This document shows, one piece after another, positions 32,926 through 40,863 of a stretch of 64,000 nucleotides of DNA (position 1 is the stretch's first letter; every line of letters begins with the position of its first letter). The stretch lies in NCBI RefSeq assembly GCF_017301735.1, contig NZ_CP071090.1, positions 11,391,001-11,455,000 of the forward strand, read 5' to 3'. The stretch comes from Pyxidicoccus parkwaysis (GTDB taxonomy: Bacteria > Myxococcota > Myxococcia > Myxococcales > Myxococcaceae). Made by a program: the position numbers and the translations under genes. Below the pieces are notes generated by a model. The model had not been told where the DNA came from, ran no database searches, and saw nothing but the letters and a program-made list of their open reading frames with translations.

Positions 32926-33624
32926 TCAGCGAGCGAAGAGCAGCCCCGCGCCCTCTTTCGCCGCGCGGTCCACCGCACGCGTCACCGCGTCGAGCGCGAC
33001 GGAGGGATTGCCCCGGCTCGCGAGTGACAGCCCGCGCTGGAGCATGGAGGTGAAGCGCGCCATGCCTCGCACGGGCTTGTAGTCCGGGGGCCCGCTCAAG
33101 TGCTCACGGAGGTCATCGCGCACCTGCTTCACCTCGGTGGCCGTCCAGTAGCCCAGCGAGGGAACCTGTCGCTTCAGGCCGATGCCCTCGCCCACCGCCA
33201 TGCCCGGCGCACGGCCCCAGACGAGGTGCCTCCAGAGCTGTTGCGTCCGCTCCGGACACGCCGAGCCGATGACGGCCTCCGCGGCCTGCACGTCCTTGTC
33301 ATCCGGCGACACGTCGGTGGCCCGCGCGAGCGCGTCGCTCGCTGCGTGCTCTCCGCGAACGAAGAAGTCGGACAGGTCATCGAGCAGGTCCACCACTGCG
33401 TCCTGGAAGCGCTCGGGCGGCCGGGCCAGCTCGGCAGCGCCCCGGCGCAAGAGGTGGTCCACGAGGTCCACCACGGCTTGAAGGTCCTCATCCAACTCCT
33501 GCTCGTCCGCGGGCACATTCGAGGTCCACTCGTGGATGAACCAGGCGCGGAACGCCGTGAGCCGCTCCGGCGTGAGCACGCCGGTGAGGCCCTCGGCGGG
33601 GGCGAGGAAGAGGCAGACGTCCAT
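32926..33624 (-). CDS. Conserved myxobacterial hypothetical protein
   Basis: 232 residues from ATG 33624. Without signal peptide or membrane helix, it is predicted all-helical and acidic (PADEQELDEDLQAVVDLVDHLLRRG, FQDAVVDLLDDLSDFFVRG), with a Trp-rich middle (LWRHLVWGR, GYWTATEV). No known family is recognised; the content fits the many short lineage-specific cytosolic proteins of myxobacteria. Its neighbours give no clue to function. Confidence 0.65.
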   Translation of the reverse strand: MDVCLFLAPAEGLTGVLTPERLTAFRAWFIHEWTSNVPADEQELDEDLQAVVDLVDHLLRRGAAELARPPERFQDAVVDLLDDLSDFFVRGEHAASDALARATDVSPDDKDVQAAEAVIGSACPERTQQLWRHLVWGRAPGMAVGEGIGLKRQVPSLGYWTATEVKQVRDDLREHLSGPPDYKPVRGMARFTSMLQRGLSLASRGNPSVALDAVTRAVDRAAKEGAGLLFAR

Positions 33625-33703
33625 GACGTCCTTCTACCCGAGACGCGTGCAGGAGGGGACGCCGTCCGAGTCTCATGCAGGCCCCGTTCGGGCCGCGCGG
33701 GGA

Positions 33704-33725
33704 GCGGAAGGAATGTTCCTTCCAC
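33704..33725. repeat. Single copy of the GGAA(C/T)GTTCC palindrome
   Basis: Left arm GCGGAAGGAA, centre TG, right arm TTCCTTCCAC match the array at 8656-9068 and the single copy at 20695. It lies between the hypothetical protein start (33624) and the OmpA gene's 3' end (33753). Confidence 0.82.
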
Positions 33726-33752
33726 AGGTCCCGCCGTCCGACGCGTGTGTGC

Positions 33753-34400
33753 TCAGCCGCGCCCCGTCACCTCGGGCATGTCGATGTGCAGCTCGACGCG
33801 GCGGTTGGCCATGCGGCCCTGCTCGTTGGTGTTGGGCGCGACGGGCTCCGTCTCGCCCTGACCGAGCACCACCATCTGCCGCTCCTCCACGCCGCGCCCC
33901 TTCAGCACTCGCGCCACCGCGTCCGCGCGCCGCAGCGACAGCGACTCGTTGTAGGACTCCGTGCCCCGGTTGTCCGTGTGGCCCTCGATGGTGATGTGGT
34001 CCTCCGGGTACTTCGCGAGGATGTCGCCAATCTTCGTGAGCTGCGCCACCGCGTCGTCCTTGAGCACGGCGCTATTCGTCTCGAACAGCAGGTCGTCCTG
34101 GAGATTCACCAGCAGGCCGCGGTCCGTCTTCTGCGTCTCCGCGACCTTCTCCAGCTCCTGCGCGCGCTTGTCGAGGTAGTTGCCCACGCCGCCACCCACG
34201 GCCGCACCCGCCGCCGCGCCGATGGCCGCGCCCTTCCAGCCGCCAGCGACGGCACCCACGCCAGCGCCCGCGACTCCACCCACGGCCGCGCCCGTCGCAG
34301 TGCGCTTGCCCGGAGTGGCGCAGCCTGCTCCCAGCATCACCGTGGAGAGGAGCACCGCCGCCGCCGTCTTCCGAACCGTCGTGTTCTTTCGAGTCGTCAC
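33753..34400 (-). CDS. OmpA-family lipoprotein with glycine-zipper segment
   Basis: 215 residues from GTG 34400, chosen because AAGGAGG precedes it by six bases. Lipobox LGAGCATP is followed by a glycine-zipper region (about residues 30-75, AAVGGVAGAGVGAVAGGWKG and AIGAAAGAAVGGGVG) that can insert into membranes. The C-terminal OmpA domain binds peptidoglycan (NSAVLKDDAVAQLTKIG, IEGHTDNRGTESYNESLSLRRADAV, GQGETEPV). It would tie the outer membrane to the cell wall. Layout and length are normal for OmpA lipoproteins. It is the third gene in a run of minus-strand genes but is not obviously linked to them. Confidence 0.9.
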   Translation of the reverse strand: MTTRKNTTVRKTAAAVLLSTVMLGAGCATPGKRTATGAAVGGVAGAGVGAVAGGWKGAAIGAAAGAAVGGGVGNYLDKRAQELEKVAETQKTDRGLLVNLQDDLLFETNSAVLKDDAVAQLTKIGDILAKYPEDHITIEGHTDNRGTESYNESLSLRRADAVARVLKGRGVEERQMVVLGQGETEPVAPNTNEQGRMANRRVELHIDMPEVTGRG

Positions 34401-34525
34401 GTGAAGCCTCCTTGTCCCTGGGTTGGAAGGCTCCACACGTTGGAGATTCACGCGAAACTTCGGGAGGGCGCGGCGCCTGCCTGCTGTGCAGGCGGTACCG
34501 CTCCGCTGCCCGGGGGGCAGGCGGG

Positions 34526-36370
34526 CTACACGCGGATGGGCGGCTCAATCAGCACGGGCTGCGTGGCCTTCGGGTCATCCGGGTCGAAGGCGGGCGCGAA
34601 GGGGCCTGCGTTCGTCGCCTTCCACTTGCGCGGCACGCGCTCGACGCCCACCGGGTACACCTTGAGGTGCCCGTCCTCGTTGATGTGCAGGCGCAGGAAG
34701 TTCTTCCAGTCCGGCAGCGCCAGCGAGATGAACGCCTCGTTGGAGTGGGCCCCGAAGACGTTGACGCTCAGCCAGAGGTACAGGCCCATGACGAACGGGC
34801 CCACCAGGAAGCCGCCGAGGAAGGTGAAGCCCGAGGACAGGAGGAACTTGCCCGCCAGGTGCGCCCAGCCCGCCGTGCAGTGCAGCCCGTCCGCCGTCAG
34901 GTCCGGACACACGCCCAGACAGCTCACCGTGAAATAAGTAGCGGCCCACGCGGTGAAGAAGGCACCGAAGATGTGGGCCAGCCCGTGGAGCGTCCCCGCC
35001 AGCGTGCGCCACCTCCCGAAGTGCGGATCCGCGAAGCCGATGAGCCCGCCGATGGTGCCGAGCCCCAGCACCAGCGTCCACGGCCGGCTCACCATGCTGT
35101 TGGCCACCGCCATGACGACCAGGGGCAACTGCGTCAGCCCCAGCGAGCCCACCTCCGCGTACGCCGCCAGCGCCAGCAGCAGGTAGAGCGCACCCGTTAT
35201 CAACCCGAAGAGCGGGCTGTAGCGGATGAGGAAGAGATTCTTGCGCGCGAGCTTTCGCGACTTGCGCTCGTCCGGGAAGCTCTTCTGCAGGGTGTAGCCG
35301 TCACGCAGCACGTGCGCGGCCGGCGCGTGCGTGGGGTGCATGAAGGCGCCGCCTCCGCCCGCGGTGATTTTCTGCCGGCCCGCGGCGTCCTCGTGCCGGC
35401 GGTAGTGGTGCAAGTCGCCAGCGAGGAAGACGCTGATGCGCCGGCCGAGCACCTTCTCCTGGAGGTACTCGAGGTTGTTCTCCAGGTAGCTGCCCTTGCG
35501 CCGCGAGGCCGCCGCGAGAATCCACGCGGGCTCCGCGTTGCAGAGGATGACGCGGTCCTCCGGCCCCATGTGCTGGGCCACCTCGCGGAAGTACTCCACC
35601 TGGGGCACGTCGATGTCGCTGTTGAGCTGCACGTCCGTGCCGACGAGCCACCAGCGGTGCGGCAGCTTCAGCGCGAAGTAGCTGCGGCTCTGCCGCGTGC
35701 GCCGGCCCGCAATCCACCGGTTGGCGCAGAACAGCCGCATGAAGGCGGAGAGCCCGTCGTACCAGTCGTGGTTGCCCGGAATGACGAACAGGTCCGGGTT
35801 GGGCGTGTGCGAGCGGCGCATGGCCGCCTCGTAGGGCTGCACGAGGCGCTCCTCGTACGTCTCGCGGCTGGCGCCGGGGTACACGCCGTCCCCGCCGAAG
35901 ACGAGGACGCGGCCGCGCTTCGTCTCGTGCGGCTCGCCGCGAGTGATTCCGCGCACGGGCAGCGAGAGCCGGGGCAGCGCGAGCAGCCGGGCGATGGTGT
36001 ACGTGGAGTTCCACCCGTCACCGGTGTCCGCCACGTAGTCGAGCCAGAAGTCGCCCTCGGGCAGCGTCTCCTGCGAGTAGTCGAAGTAGGGGGCCTGCGG
36101 CCGCACCACGGCCTCGATGAGGCGGTGGTCCGCGCGGGCGCCGAACACCGCCGCGACGATGGCGTCCAGGCCCGTGCGCAACAGCTGCGCCGGGTGCAGC
36201 CAGCGCACCATGTCCGCGCGCCGGTGCGGGTTCGTCGCCGTGCCGCTGTCGGAGACGGGCACGCCCTCGCGTGGGGAGACCGGCTGGAGGGGCTCGAGGG
36301 TGATGGGGGGTGACGACGATTCGCCGGGCTCCTGCGTGCGCGCGGCGGCCCGGTTCCGCTCAGCGGCCAT
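34526..36370 (-). CDS. Metallophosphoesterase with C-terminal membrane domain
   Basis: 614 residues from ATG 36370. The calcineurin-like phosphoesterase core has its metal-binding motifs in order: DYVADTGDGWNSTY (D), FGGDGVYPGAS (D), PGNHDWYDGL (NHD) and LAGDLHHYRRH (GDxHxY). The second half carries at least six membrane helices (LITGALYLLLALAAYAEVG; PLVVMAVANSMV; FLLSSGFTFLGGFLVGPF), so this is a membrane-tethered phosphatase or nuclease. Its start overlaps the cupin gene by 11 bp, indicating a joint transcript. The N-terminal 40 residues are low-complexity. The substrate is unknown. Confidence 0.87.
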   Translation of the reverse strand: MAAERNRAAARTQEPGESSSPPITLEPLQPVSPREGVPVSDSGTATNPHRRADMVRWLHPAQLLRTGLDAIVAAVFGARADHRLIEAVVRPQAPYFDYSQETLPEGDFWLDYVADTGDGWNSTYTIARLLALPRLSLPVRGITRGEPHETKRGRVLVFGGDGVYPGASRETYEERLVQPYEAAMRRSHTPNPDLFVIPGNHDWYDGLSAFMRLFCANRWIAGRRTRQSRSYFALKLPHRWWLVGTDVQLNSDIDVPQVEYFREVAQHMGPEDRVILCNAEPAWILAAASRRKGSYLENNLEYLQEKVLGRRISVFLAGDLHHYRRHEDAAGRQKITAGGGGAFMHPTHAPAAHVLRDGYTLQKSFPDERKSRKLARKNLFLIRYSPLFGLITGALYLLLALAAYAEVGSLGLTQLPLVVMAVANSMVSRPWTLVLGLGTIGGLIGFADPHFGRWRTLAGTLHGLAHIFGAFFTAWAATYFTVSCLGVCPDLTADGLHCTAGWAHLAGKFLLSSGFTFLGGFLVGPFVMGLYLWLSVNVFGAHSNEAFISLALPDWKNFLRLHINEDGHLKVYPVGVERVPRKWKATNAGPFAPAFDPDDPKATQPVLIEPPIRV

Positions 36371-37046
36371 GGGGCGCGTTCTCCCTCGGGCCCTGCGTGA
36401 AGCGCTGCTCGGGGCCGGGGCCGGCGTAGACCTGCACCGCCTTGAACGTCGCGCCGGGCAGCACGCGCGCGGAGTGCTTCGCTCCCGCGGGGATGTAGAC
36501 GGCGTCCGCCTTGCCGACGCGCAGCTTCTCTCCGGAGACGGTCATCTCCGCCGTGCCCTGCTCGATGTAGAGAATCTCCGCGCTCGTGTCGTGGGTGTGC
36601 TCGGGCACCTCGGCGCCGGGCTGCAATTCGAGCAGCGTGACGGATGCGGCGGTGGCACCTGTGGACGGGTTGAGCAGCAGCGTCGCGCGGCCCTTGCCTC
36701 CGGCGATGACGTGGCGCGGGGCTTCGGCGGTGGGCACGCGGTAGCGCACGGTGGGTGAGGCCGGGCCGGTGGGCGCGACGGGCGTGGGAGCCTGGGCCGT
36801 CGAAGGTGCCGAGGCAGCGGGCGCGGGCGGCTGGGCCGTTGAGGCGGGCGGCGTCGCGCCAGGCGGAGTGGATGCCGATGCGGTCACCGGCTTCGCTGAG
36901 GGCGCGGCCAGCTGGGGCGCCGCCTGTGCGATGGGAGCGGAGGCCGAGGCAGTGGGCTTCGCGGGAGCCGGCGCGGGCTCACGCGCCCAGGACAGCGTGG
37001 CGGTGCCAGCGACGGCGAGCACGGGAATCAGGAGGCGGGAGCGCAT
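36360..37046 (-). CDS. Exported single-domain cupin protein
   Basis: 228 residues from ATG 37046. A signal sequence (MRSRLLIPVLAVAGTATLSWA) is followed by a long Pro/Ala/Thr low-complexity stretch (about residues 25-100). The C-terminal cupin core has metal-binding His and Glu in LELQPGAEVPEHTHDTSAEILYIEQGTAEM and ending AGAKHSARVLPG. It is exported and probably binds a metal; the role (regulation, isomerase or binding protein) is open. It overlaps the metallophosphoesterase gene start by 11 bp. Confidence 0.85.
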   Translation of the reverse strand: MRSRLLIPVLAVAGTATLSWAREPAPAPAKPTASASAPIAQAAPQLAAPSAKPVTASASTPPGATPPASTAQPPAPAASAPSTAQAPTPVAPTGPASPTVRYRVPTAEAPRHVIAGGKGRATLLLNPSTGATAASVTLLELQPGAEVPEHTHDTSAEILYIEQGTAEMTVSGEKLRVGKADAVYIPAGAKHSARVLPGATFKAVQVYAGPGPEQRFTQGPRENAPHGR

Positions 37047-37144
37047 GCGTGTCCTGGATTATCACGGCCGTGGCCCTTGTCTGGAGGGCAGGCAGGCGCG
37101 GTTCTTCGTTCCCTGGACGCTCGCCCTGGGGCACCCTGGCCGGC

Positions 37145-37606
37145 ATGTCGCACTCTCCCCTGAAGGACTACCCCATCGTCGTCCCCTTCACGCTCCACTG
37201 GAGCGAGATGGACGCCTTCGGCCACGCCAACAACGCCCGCACCTTCACCTGGTTCGAGTCCTCCCGCATCGCCTACTTCGCCCGAGTGGGCCTCACCGGC
37301 CCGTCGGGAGCGGGGGAGGACCGGACGCCGGGCGGCATCGGCCCGATTCTGGCCGCGACGAATGCGGAGTACCTGCGCCCCGTCGTCTTCCCCGCGCGCC
37401 TGCTGGCCGGCACGCGCGTCAGCCGCATCGGCACCTCGTCGATAACCATCGAGCACGCCGTTGCCGGCGAGGAAGACGGCATCCTCTACACGCGGGGCGG
37501 CTGCATCATCGTCACCCTGAAGTACGGCACCCACGAGAAGGTCCCCGTCCCGGCGCACATCCGCGCCTCCATCGAGGCGCTCGAGGGGCGCTCCTTCGGC
37601 CCATGA
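37145..37606 (+). CDS. Acyl-CoA thioesterase (hotdog fold)
   Basis: 153 residues from ATG 37145. Hotdog-fold thioesterase features of the 4HBT family: HWSEMDAFGHANNARTFTWFE (the D-x-x-G-H-x-N-N motif) near residue 18-38, SSRIAYFARVGL and VVFPARLLAGTRVSR. It hydrolyses acyl-CoA in the cytosol; chain-length preference cannot be read. It is transcribed divergently from the cupin gene and followed by a methyltransferase gene on the same strand. Confidence 0.9.
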   Translation: MSHSPLKDYPIVVPFTLHWSEMDAFGHANNARTFTWFESSRIAYFARVGLTGPSGAGEDRTPGGIGPILAATNAEYLRPVVFPARLLAGTRVSRIGTSSITIEHAVAGEEDGILYTRGGCIIVTLKYGTHEKVPVPAHIRASIEALEGRSFGP

Positions 37607-37687
37607 GAGACAGACCATCCACCGGGGGACGTCCGGGTGCGCGAGGGAAGGTGCGCGCCCGGCCATGAGTGGTAGGACTCGCCGCAC

Positions 37688-38458
37688 ATGAGTGACGTGG
37701 TGCTGGAGTTCTACGAGGGATTGGCGGAGGAGTACCACCTGCTCTTCGCCAACTGGACGCAGTCGGTGGAGCGGCAGGGCGCCGCGCTGGATGCCCTGCT
37801 GCGCCGCTGCGGCGCGCCTCCGCCCCGGCGCGTGCTCGACTGCGCGTGTGGCATCGGCACCCAGGCGCTGGGATTGGCGGCCCGGGGCTACACCGTGCAC
37901 GCCACCGACTTGAGCCCCGCCGCCGTGGCCCGAGCCGAGCGCGAGGCCCGCAACATGAACGTCCACCTCACCACGGGCGTGGCGGACATGCGGACGCTGG
38001 ACACGCAGGTGGCGGGCACCTTCCCGGTGGTGATGGCCTTCGACAACGCGGTGCCGCACCTGCTCACCGACGAGGACCTGGACGCGGCCGCGCACGCCAT
38101 GGCGGCGAAGCTGGCGCCGGGGGGCCTGTTGGCGCTGAGCATCCGCGACTACGACTCGCTGGTGGCGCAGCAGCCGCGCTTCACCTCGGAGCGGGTGCTT
38201 GATGCGCCCGAGGGCCGCCGCATCCTCTTCCAGCTCTGGGACTGGTCCGCGGACGGGCGGACGTACACGGTGCACCAGTTCATCCTGCGCCCCGAGGGCA
38301 GCGGCTGGCAGACCACCGAGCACACCGGCGTGTACCGCGCCCTGCATCGCGTGGAATTGGAGCGGTCCCTGACGCGGGCCGGGCTGATGGACACGCGGTG
38401 GTACTCGCCGGAGGAGACGGGCTTCTATCAGCCCATCCTCACCGCGCGGAGGCCGTGA
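37688..38458 (+). CDS. Class I SAM-dependent methyltransferase
   Basis: 256 residues from ATG 37688. The Rossmann SAM-binding motif is VLDCACGIGTQALGLAARGY (about residues 49-68); TVHATDLSPAAVARAER is motif II, and FPVVMAFDNAVPHLL and LAPGGLLALSIRDY follow. A small C-terminal beta part ends GFYQPILTARRP. A small-molecule substrate is likely but not visible. The 3' end overlaps that of the HxlR gene by 20 bp (convergent). Confidence 0.88.
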   Translation: MSDVVLEFYEGLAEEYHLLFANWTQSVERQGAALDALLRRCGAPPPRRVLDCACGIGTQALGLAARGYTVHATDLSPAAVARAEREARNMNVHLTTGVADMRTLDTQVAGTFPVVMAFDNAVPHLLTDEDLDAAAHAMAAKLAPGGLLALSIRDYDSLVAQQPRFTSERVLDAPEGRRILFQLWDWSADGRTYTVHQFILRPEGSGWQTTEHTGVYRALHRVELERSLTRAGLMDTRWYSPEETGFYQPILTARRP

Positions 38459-38903
38459 CGCGCCGGGCGCGCGTCTCGCTGGCGTTCTTCCGGGGCGACT
38501 GGGCCTGCTTCGCCCGGGCCTCGAAGACGCGGGGGAGGTTGTCCTCAATCCAGTCGGTGAGCGCCTCGACGTGGGTGGCGACCTCCTGGCCCAGGGGCGT
38601 GAGGGTGTAGTCCACGTGCGGGGGAATCACCGGATGCACTTCGCGCAGGACGAAGCCGTCCGCCTCCAGGGCGTGCAGCGTCTGGGCGAGCATCTTCTCG
38701 CTCACCCCGGACACCTTGCGCCGCAATTCGCTGAAGCGGTGCGTGCCATCCAGCAGGGCGACCAGCACCAGCACACCCCAGCGGCTGGTGACGTGCTCCA
38801 GCACGCCGCGTGAGGGGCAGTCCGCCGCGTACACGTCGCCCCGCTGCTCCGCCCACTTCGTCATCTGCCTGCGCAGGTGCTTGGGCTGCTTGCTCGCTGT
38901 CAT
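38439..38903 (-). CDS. HxlR-family transcriptional regulator
   Basis: 154 residues from ATG 38903. HxlR winged-helix features: CPSRGVLEHVTSRWGVLVLVALLDGTHRFSELRRKVSGVSEKML, AQTLHALEADGFVLREV and VDYTLTPLGQEVATHVEALTDWI. The Cys at about residue 29 is the redox-sensing position in quinone- or aldehyde-responsive members. It is divergent from the quinone-oxidoreductase-like gene, and the two dyads between them are the expected operators. HxlR/QorB-type pairs respond to electrophiles. Confidence 0.9.
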   Translation of the reverse strand: MTASKQPKHLRRQMTKWAEQRGDVYAADCPSRGVLEHVTSRWGVLVLVALLDGTHRFSELRRKVSGVSEKMLAQTLHALEADGFVLREVHPVIPPHVDYTLTPLGQEVATHVEALTDWIEDNLPRVFEARAKQAQSPRKNASETRARRVTASAR

Positions 38904-38913
38904 GTCAGTAGCT

Positions 38914-38948
38914 TACCTCAAGGTAGGTACTTACGAAAAGTTAGTACC
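38914..38948. promoter_or_regulatory. Two inverted repeats in the HxlR/oxidoreductase intergenic region
   Basis: TACCT (38914-38918) and AGGTA (38921-38925) form a short perfect dyad. GGTACTTAC (38926-38934) and GTTAGTACC (38940-38948) form a nine-base dyad with one mismatch around GAAAA. They lie upstream of both genes, as HxlR operators do in related pairs. Confidence 0.7.
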
Positions 38949-39007
38949 GCCGTTACGGTGAGTCTCGCGATTCAACGCAGGATTCATTTCCTCAGGAGAT
39001 TCACCCC

Positions 39008-39862
39008 ATGATTCTCGTCACTGGTGCCACCGGAAAGCTTGGCCGTCTCGTCGTCGAGGAGTTGCTCAAGAAGGTCCCCGCCAGCCAGGTCGCGGTGGGC
39101 GTGCGCAACCCCGCGAAGGCCGGGGACTTCGCCTCGCGCGGCGTGCAGGTGCGTCAGGCGGACTACAGCAAGCCGGAGACGCTGGGCGCGGCGCTGGCCG
39201 GCGTGGACAAGGTGCTGCTCATCTCCGGCAACGAGGTGGGGCAGCGGGCACCGCAGCACAAGGCCGTGGTGGACGCGGCGAAGAAGGCCGGCGTGAAGCT
39301 CTTGGCGTACACGAGCATCCTGCGCGCGGACACCACCGGCATGGCGCTTGGAAAGGAGCACAAGGCCACGGAGGAGGCCATCCGCGCCTCGGGCGTGCCG
39401 TTCGTGTTCCTGCGCAATGGCTGGTACTTCGAGAACTACACGGAGAACCTCGGGCCGGCGCTGGCGCACAACGCGCTCCTGGGCAGCGCGGGCGAGGGCC
39501 GCATCGCGGCGGCCACGCGAGCGGACTACGCGGCGGCGGCGGTGGTGGTGCTGACCACGCCTGGGCACGAGAACAAGGTGTACGAGCTGGCGGGGGACGT
39601 GCCGTTCACCATGGCCGAGCTCGCCGCCGAGGTGTCGCGCAAGGCGGGCAGGACGATTGCGTACAACAACCTGCCGGCCCAGCAGTACCAGGGCATCCTC
39701 GTGGGAGCCGGCGTGCCGGGGCCGTTCGCCGAGATTCTGGCGGACTCCGACGTCGGCGTGACTCGCGGCGAGCTGAACGACAACTCGGGAACCTTGCGCA
39801 AGCTCATCGGCCGGCCGACGACGCCGCTCGCGGACGCGGTGGCGGTGGCGTTTCCGCGCTGA
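39008..39862 (+). CDS. NmrA/QorB-like NAD(P)H:quinone oxidoreductase
   Basis: 284 residues from ATG 39008, with AGGAG upstream. N-terminal NAD(P)-binding Rossmann motif VTGATGKLGRLV (about residues 4-15). Substrate-pocket region VFLRNGWYFENYTEN and GGILVGAG-type strand. This combination is typical of QorB/YtfG quinone reductases controlled by HxlR regulators. It would reduce quinones or related electrophiles in the cytosol. The HxlR gene 104 bp away, divergent, is almost certainly its repressor. Confidence 0.88.
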   Translation: MILVTGATGKLGRLVVEELLKKVPASQVAVGVRNPAKAGDFASRGVQVRQADYSKPETLGAALAGVDKVLLISGNEVGQRAPQHKAVVDAAKKAGVKLLAYTSILRADTTGMALGKEHKATEEAIRASGVPFVFLRNGWYFENYTENLGPALAHNALLGSAGEGRIAAATRADYAAAAVVVLTTPGHENKVYELAGDVPFTMAELAAEVSRKAGRTIAYNNLPAQQYQGILVGAGVPGPFAEILADSDVGVTRGELNDNSGTLRKLIGRPTTPLADAVAVAFPR

Positions 39863-39996
39863 GGTTTCGTCAAGGTGCCTCGGCGGCTCACGGCGCCGCA
39901 CGTGGTTGCGGCGTCCATGCCGTGGCGACTCGAAGCTTCGTCGGGTCACCTCATCGGGCGGCCCCTCGTGATTCCGTCGAGGGGGCGTGTCCCATG

Positions 39997-40728
39997 TCAG
40001 CCAACATTCTTCGCGGGCTGCATCCGTGCGGCAGCCGCCGCGAGGAAGGCCTGGATGAGCGGGTGCGGCTGGCCCGTGCTCGCGCTGAGCTCGGGCTGGA
40101 AGAGCGTGGCCATGAAGAAGGGATGGCCGGTGAGCTCCACCACGCGCACGGCGCCCTCTTCGTCCTCGCCGGTGATGCGCAGCGGTGCGCCGTCGAGCAC
40201 GTGCCGGTAGCGCGTGTTGAGGCCGTAGTTGCAGTGGTAGGCCTCGGTGGACTCGGTGCGGCCGTAGGCCTTCGCTGCCTGGGAGCCTGCGGTCAGCGTC
40301 ACCTTGCCCTTCATGCCGACCAGTGAGCAGGAGAGGGCGCCGACGAGGGGCATGCTGGCGTCCGGGTTGGATTCGGCGTGGTCCGCGTCGCGCAGTCCGA
40401 GAACATTGCGCGCGAACTCGATGAGCGCGTGCTGGAAGCCTCCGCAGGTGCCGAGGAAGGGGATGCCCTGCTCGCGCGCCGTGCGAATCGCGGTGAGGGC
40501 TCCGTCCATGTTTTCGTAGGGACTGCCGGGCACGCACCACACTCCCGCGAGCGCGGTGAGCGTGTCCGTGGATGCGCCGTCGAGCTGGCGCGTGTGCAAC
40601 CACGTGAGCTCGGGAGTGACGCTGAGGGCACGGCCCGCGAGCTCCAGGGCCACGGGGATGGCGCCATGCGCGCGCACGGCGGGACTCCGGTCTCCCACGA
40701 GACCGATACGGACGACGGGGTGGCTCAC
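39997..40728 (-). CDS. CTP-synthase-like glutamine-amidotransferase family protein
   Basis: 243 residues from ATG 40728. The chain matches the stand-alone family known as CTP synthase C-terminal-region-related (seleno)proteins. The nucleophile loop is FLGTCGGFQHALIEFARN; the codon is TGC, so this is a Cys, not a selenocysteine, form. In true CTP synthase glutaminases the catalytic His-Glu lies in FHPE; here the equivalent is LFQPELS, so the His is replaced by Gln. Ammonia-releasing activity is therefore doubtful. It has no attached synthetase domain and stands alone; the function is unknown. Confidence 0.85.
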   Translation of the reverse strand: MSHPVVRIGLVGDRSPAVRAHGAIPVALELAGRALSVTPELTWLHTRQLDGASTDTLTALAGVWCVPGSPYENMDGALTAIRTAREQGIPFLGTCGGFQHALIEFARNVLGLRDADHAESNPDASMPLVGALSCSLVGMKGKVTLTAGSQAAKAYGRTESTEAYHCNYGLNTRYRHVLDGAPLRITGEDEEGAVRVVELTGHPFFMATLFQPELSASTGQPHPLIQAFLAAAAARMQPAKNVG

Positions 40729-40863
40729 GGTTCCTCCTGACGGTTCGACCGCTCCGGGACTCGACAGCAGCGCGAGCGGGATGCGCCAGGGACCTCGCGG
40801 ATAGCAGGCGGGTCTTCGTGCGACAAGGAATGTCTTTGCTCGGAGTCTGCTCGAGGGCGCCGC

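Noticed and set aside
40437-40450. Selenocysteine at the CTP-synthase-like nucleophile
   Set aside because: The codon on the minus strand is TGC (Cys), not TGA.
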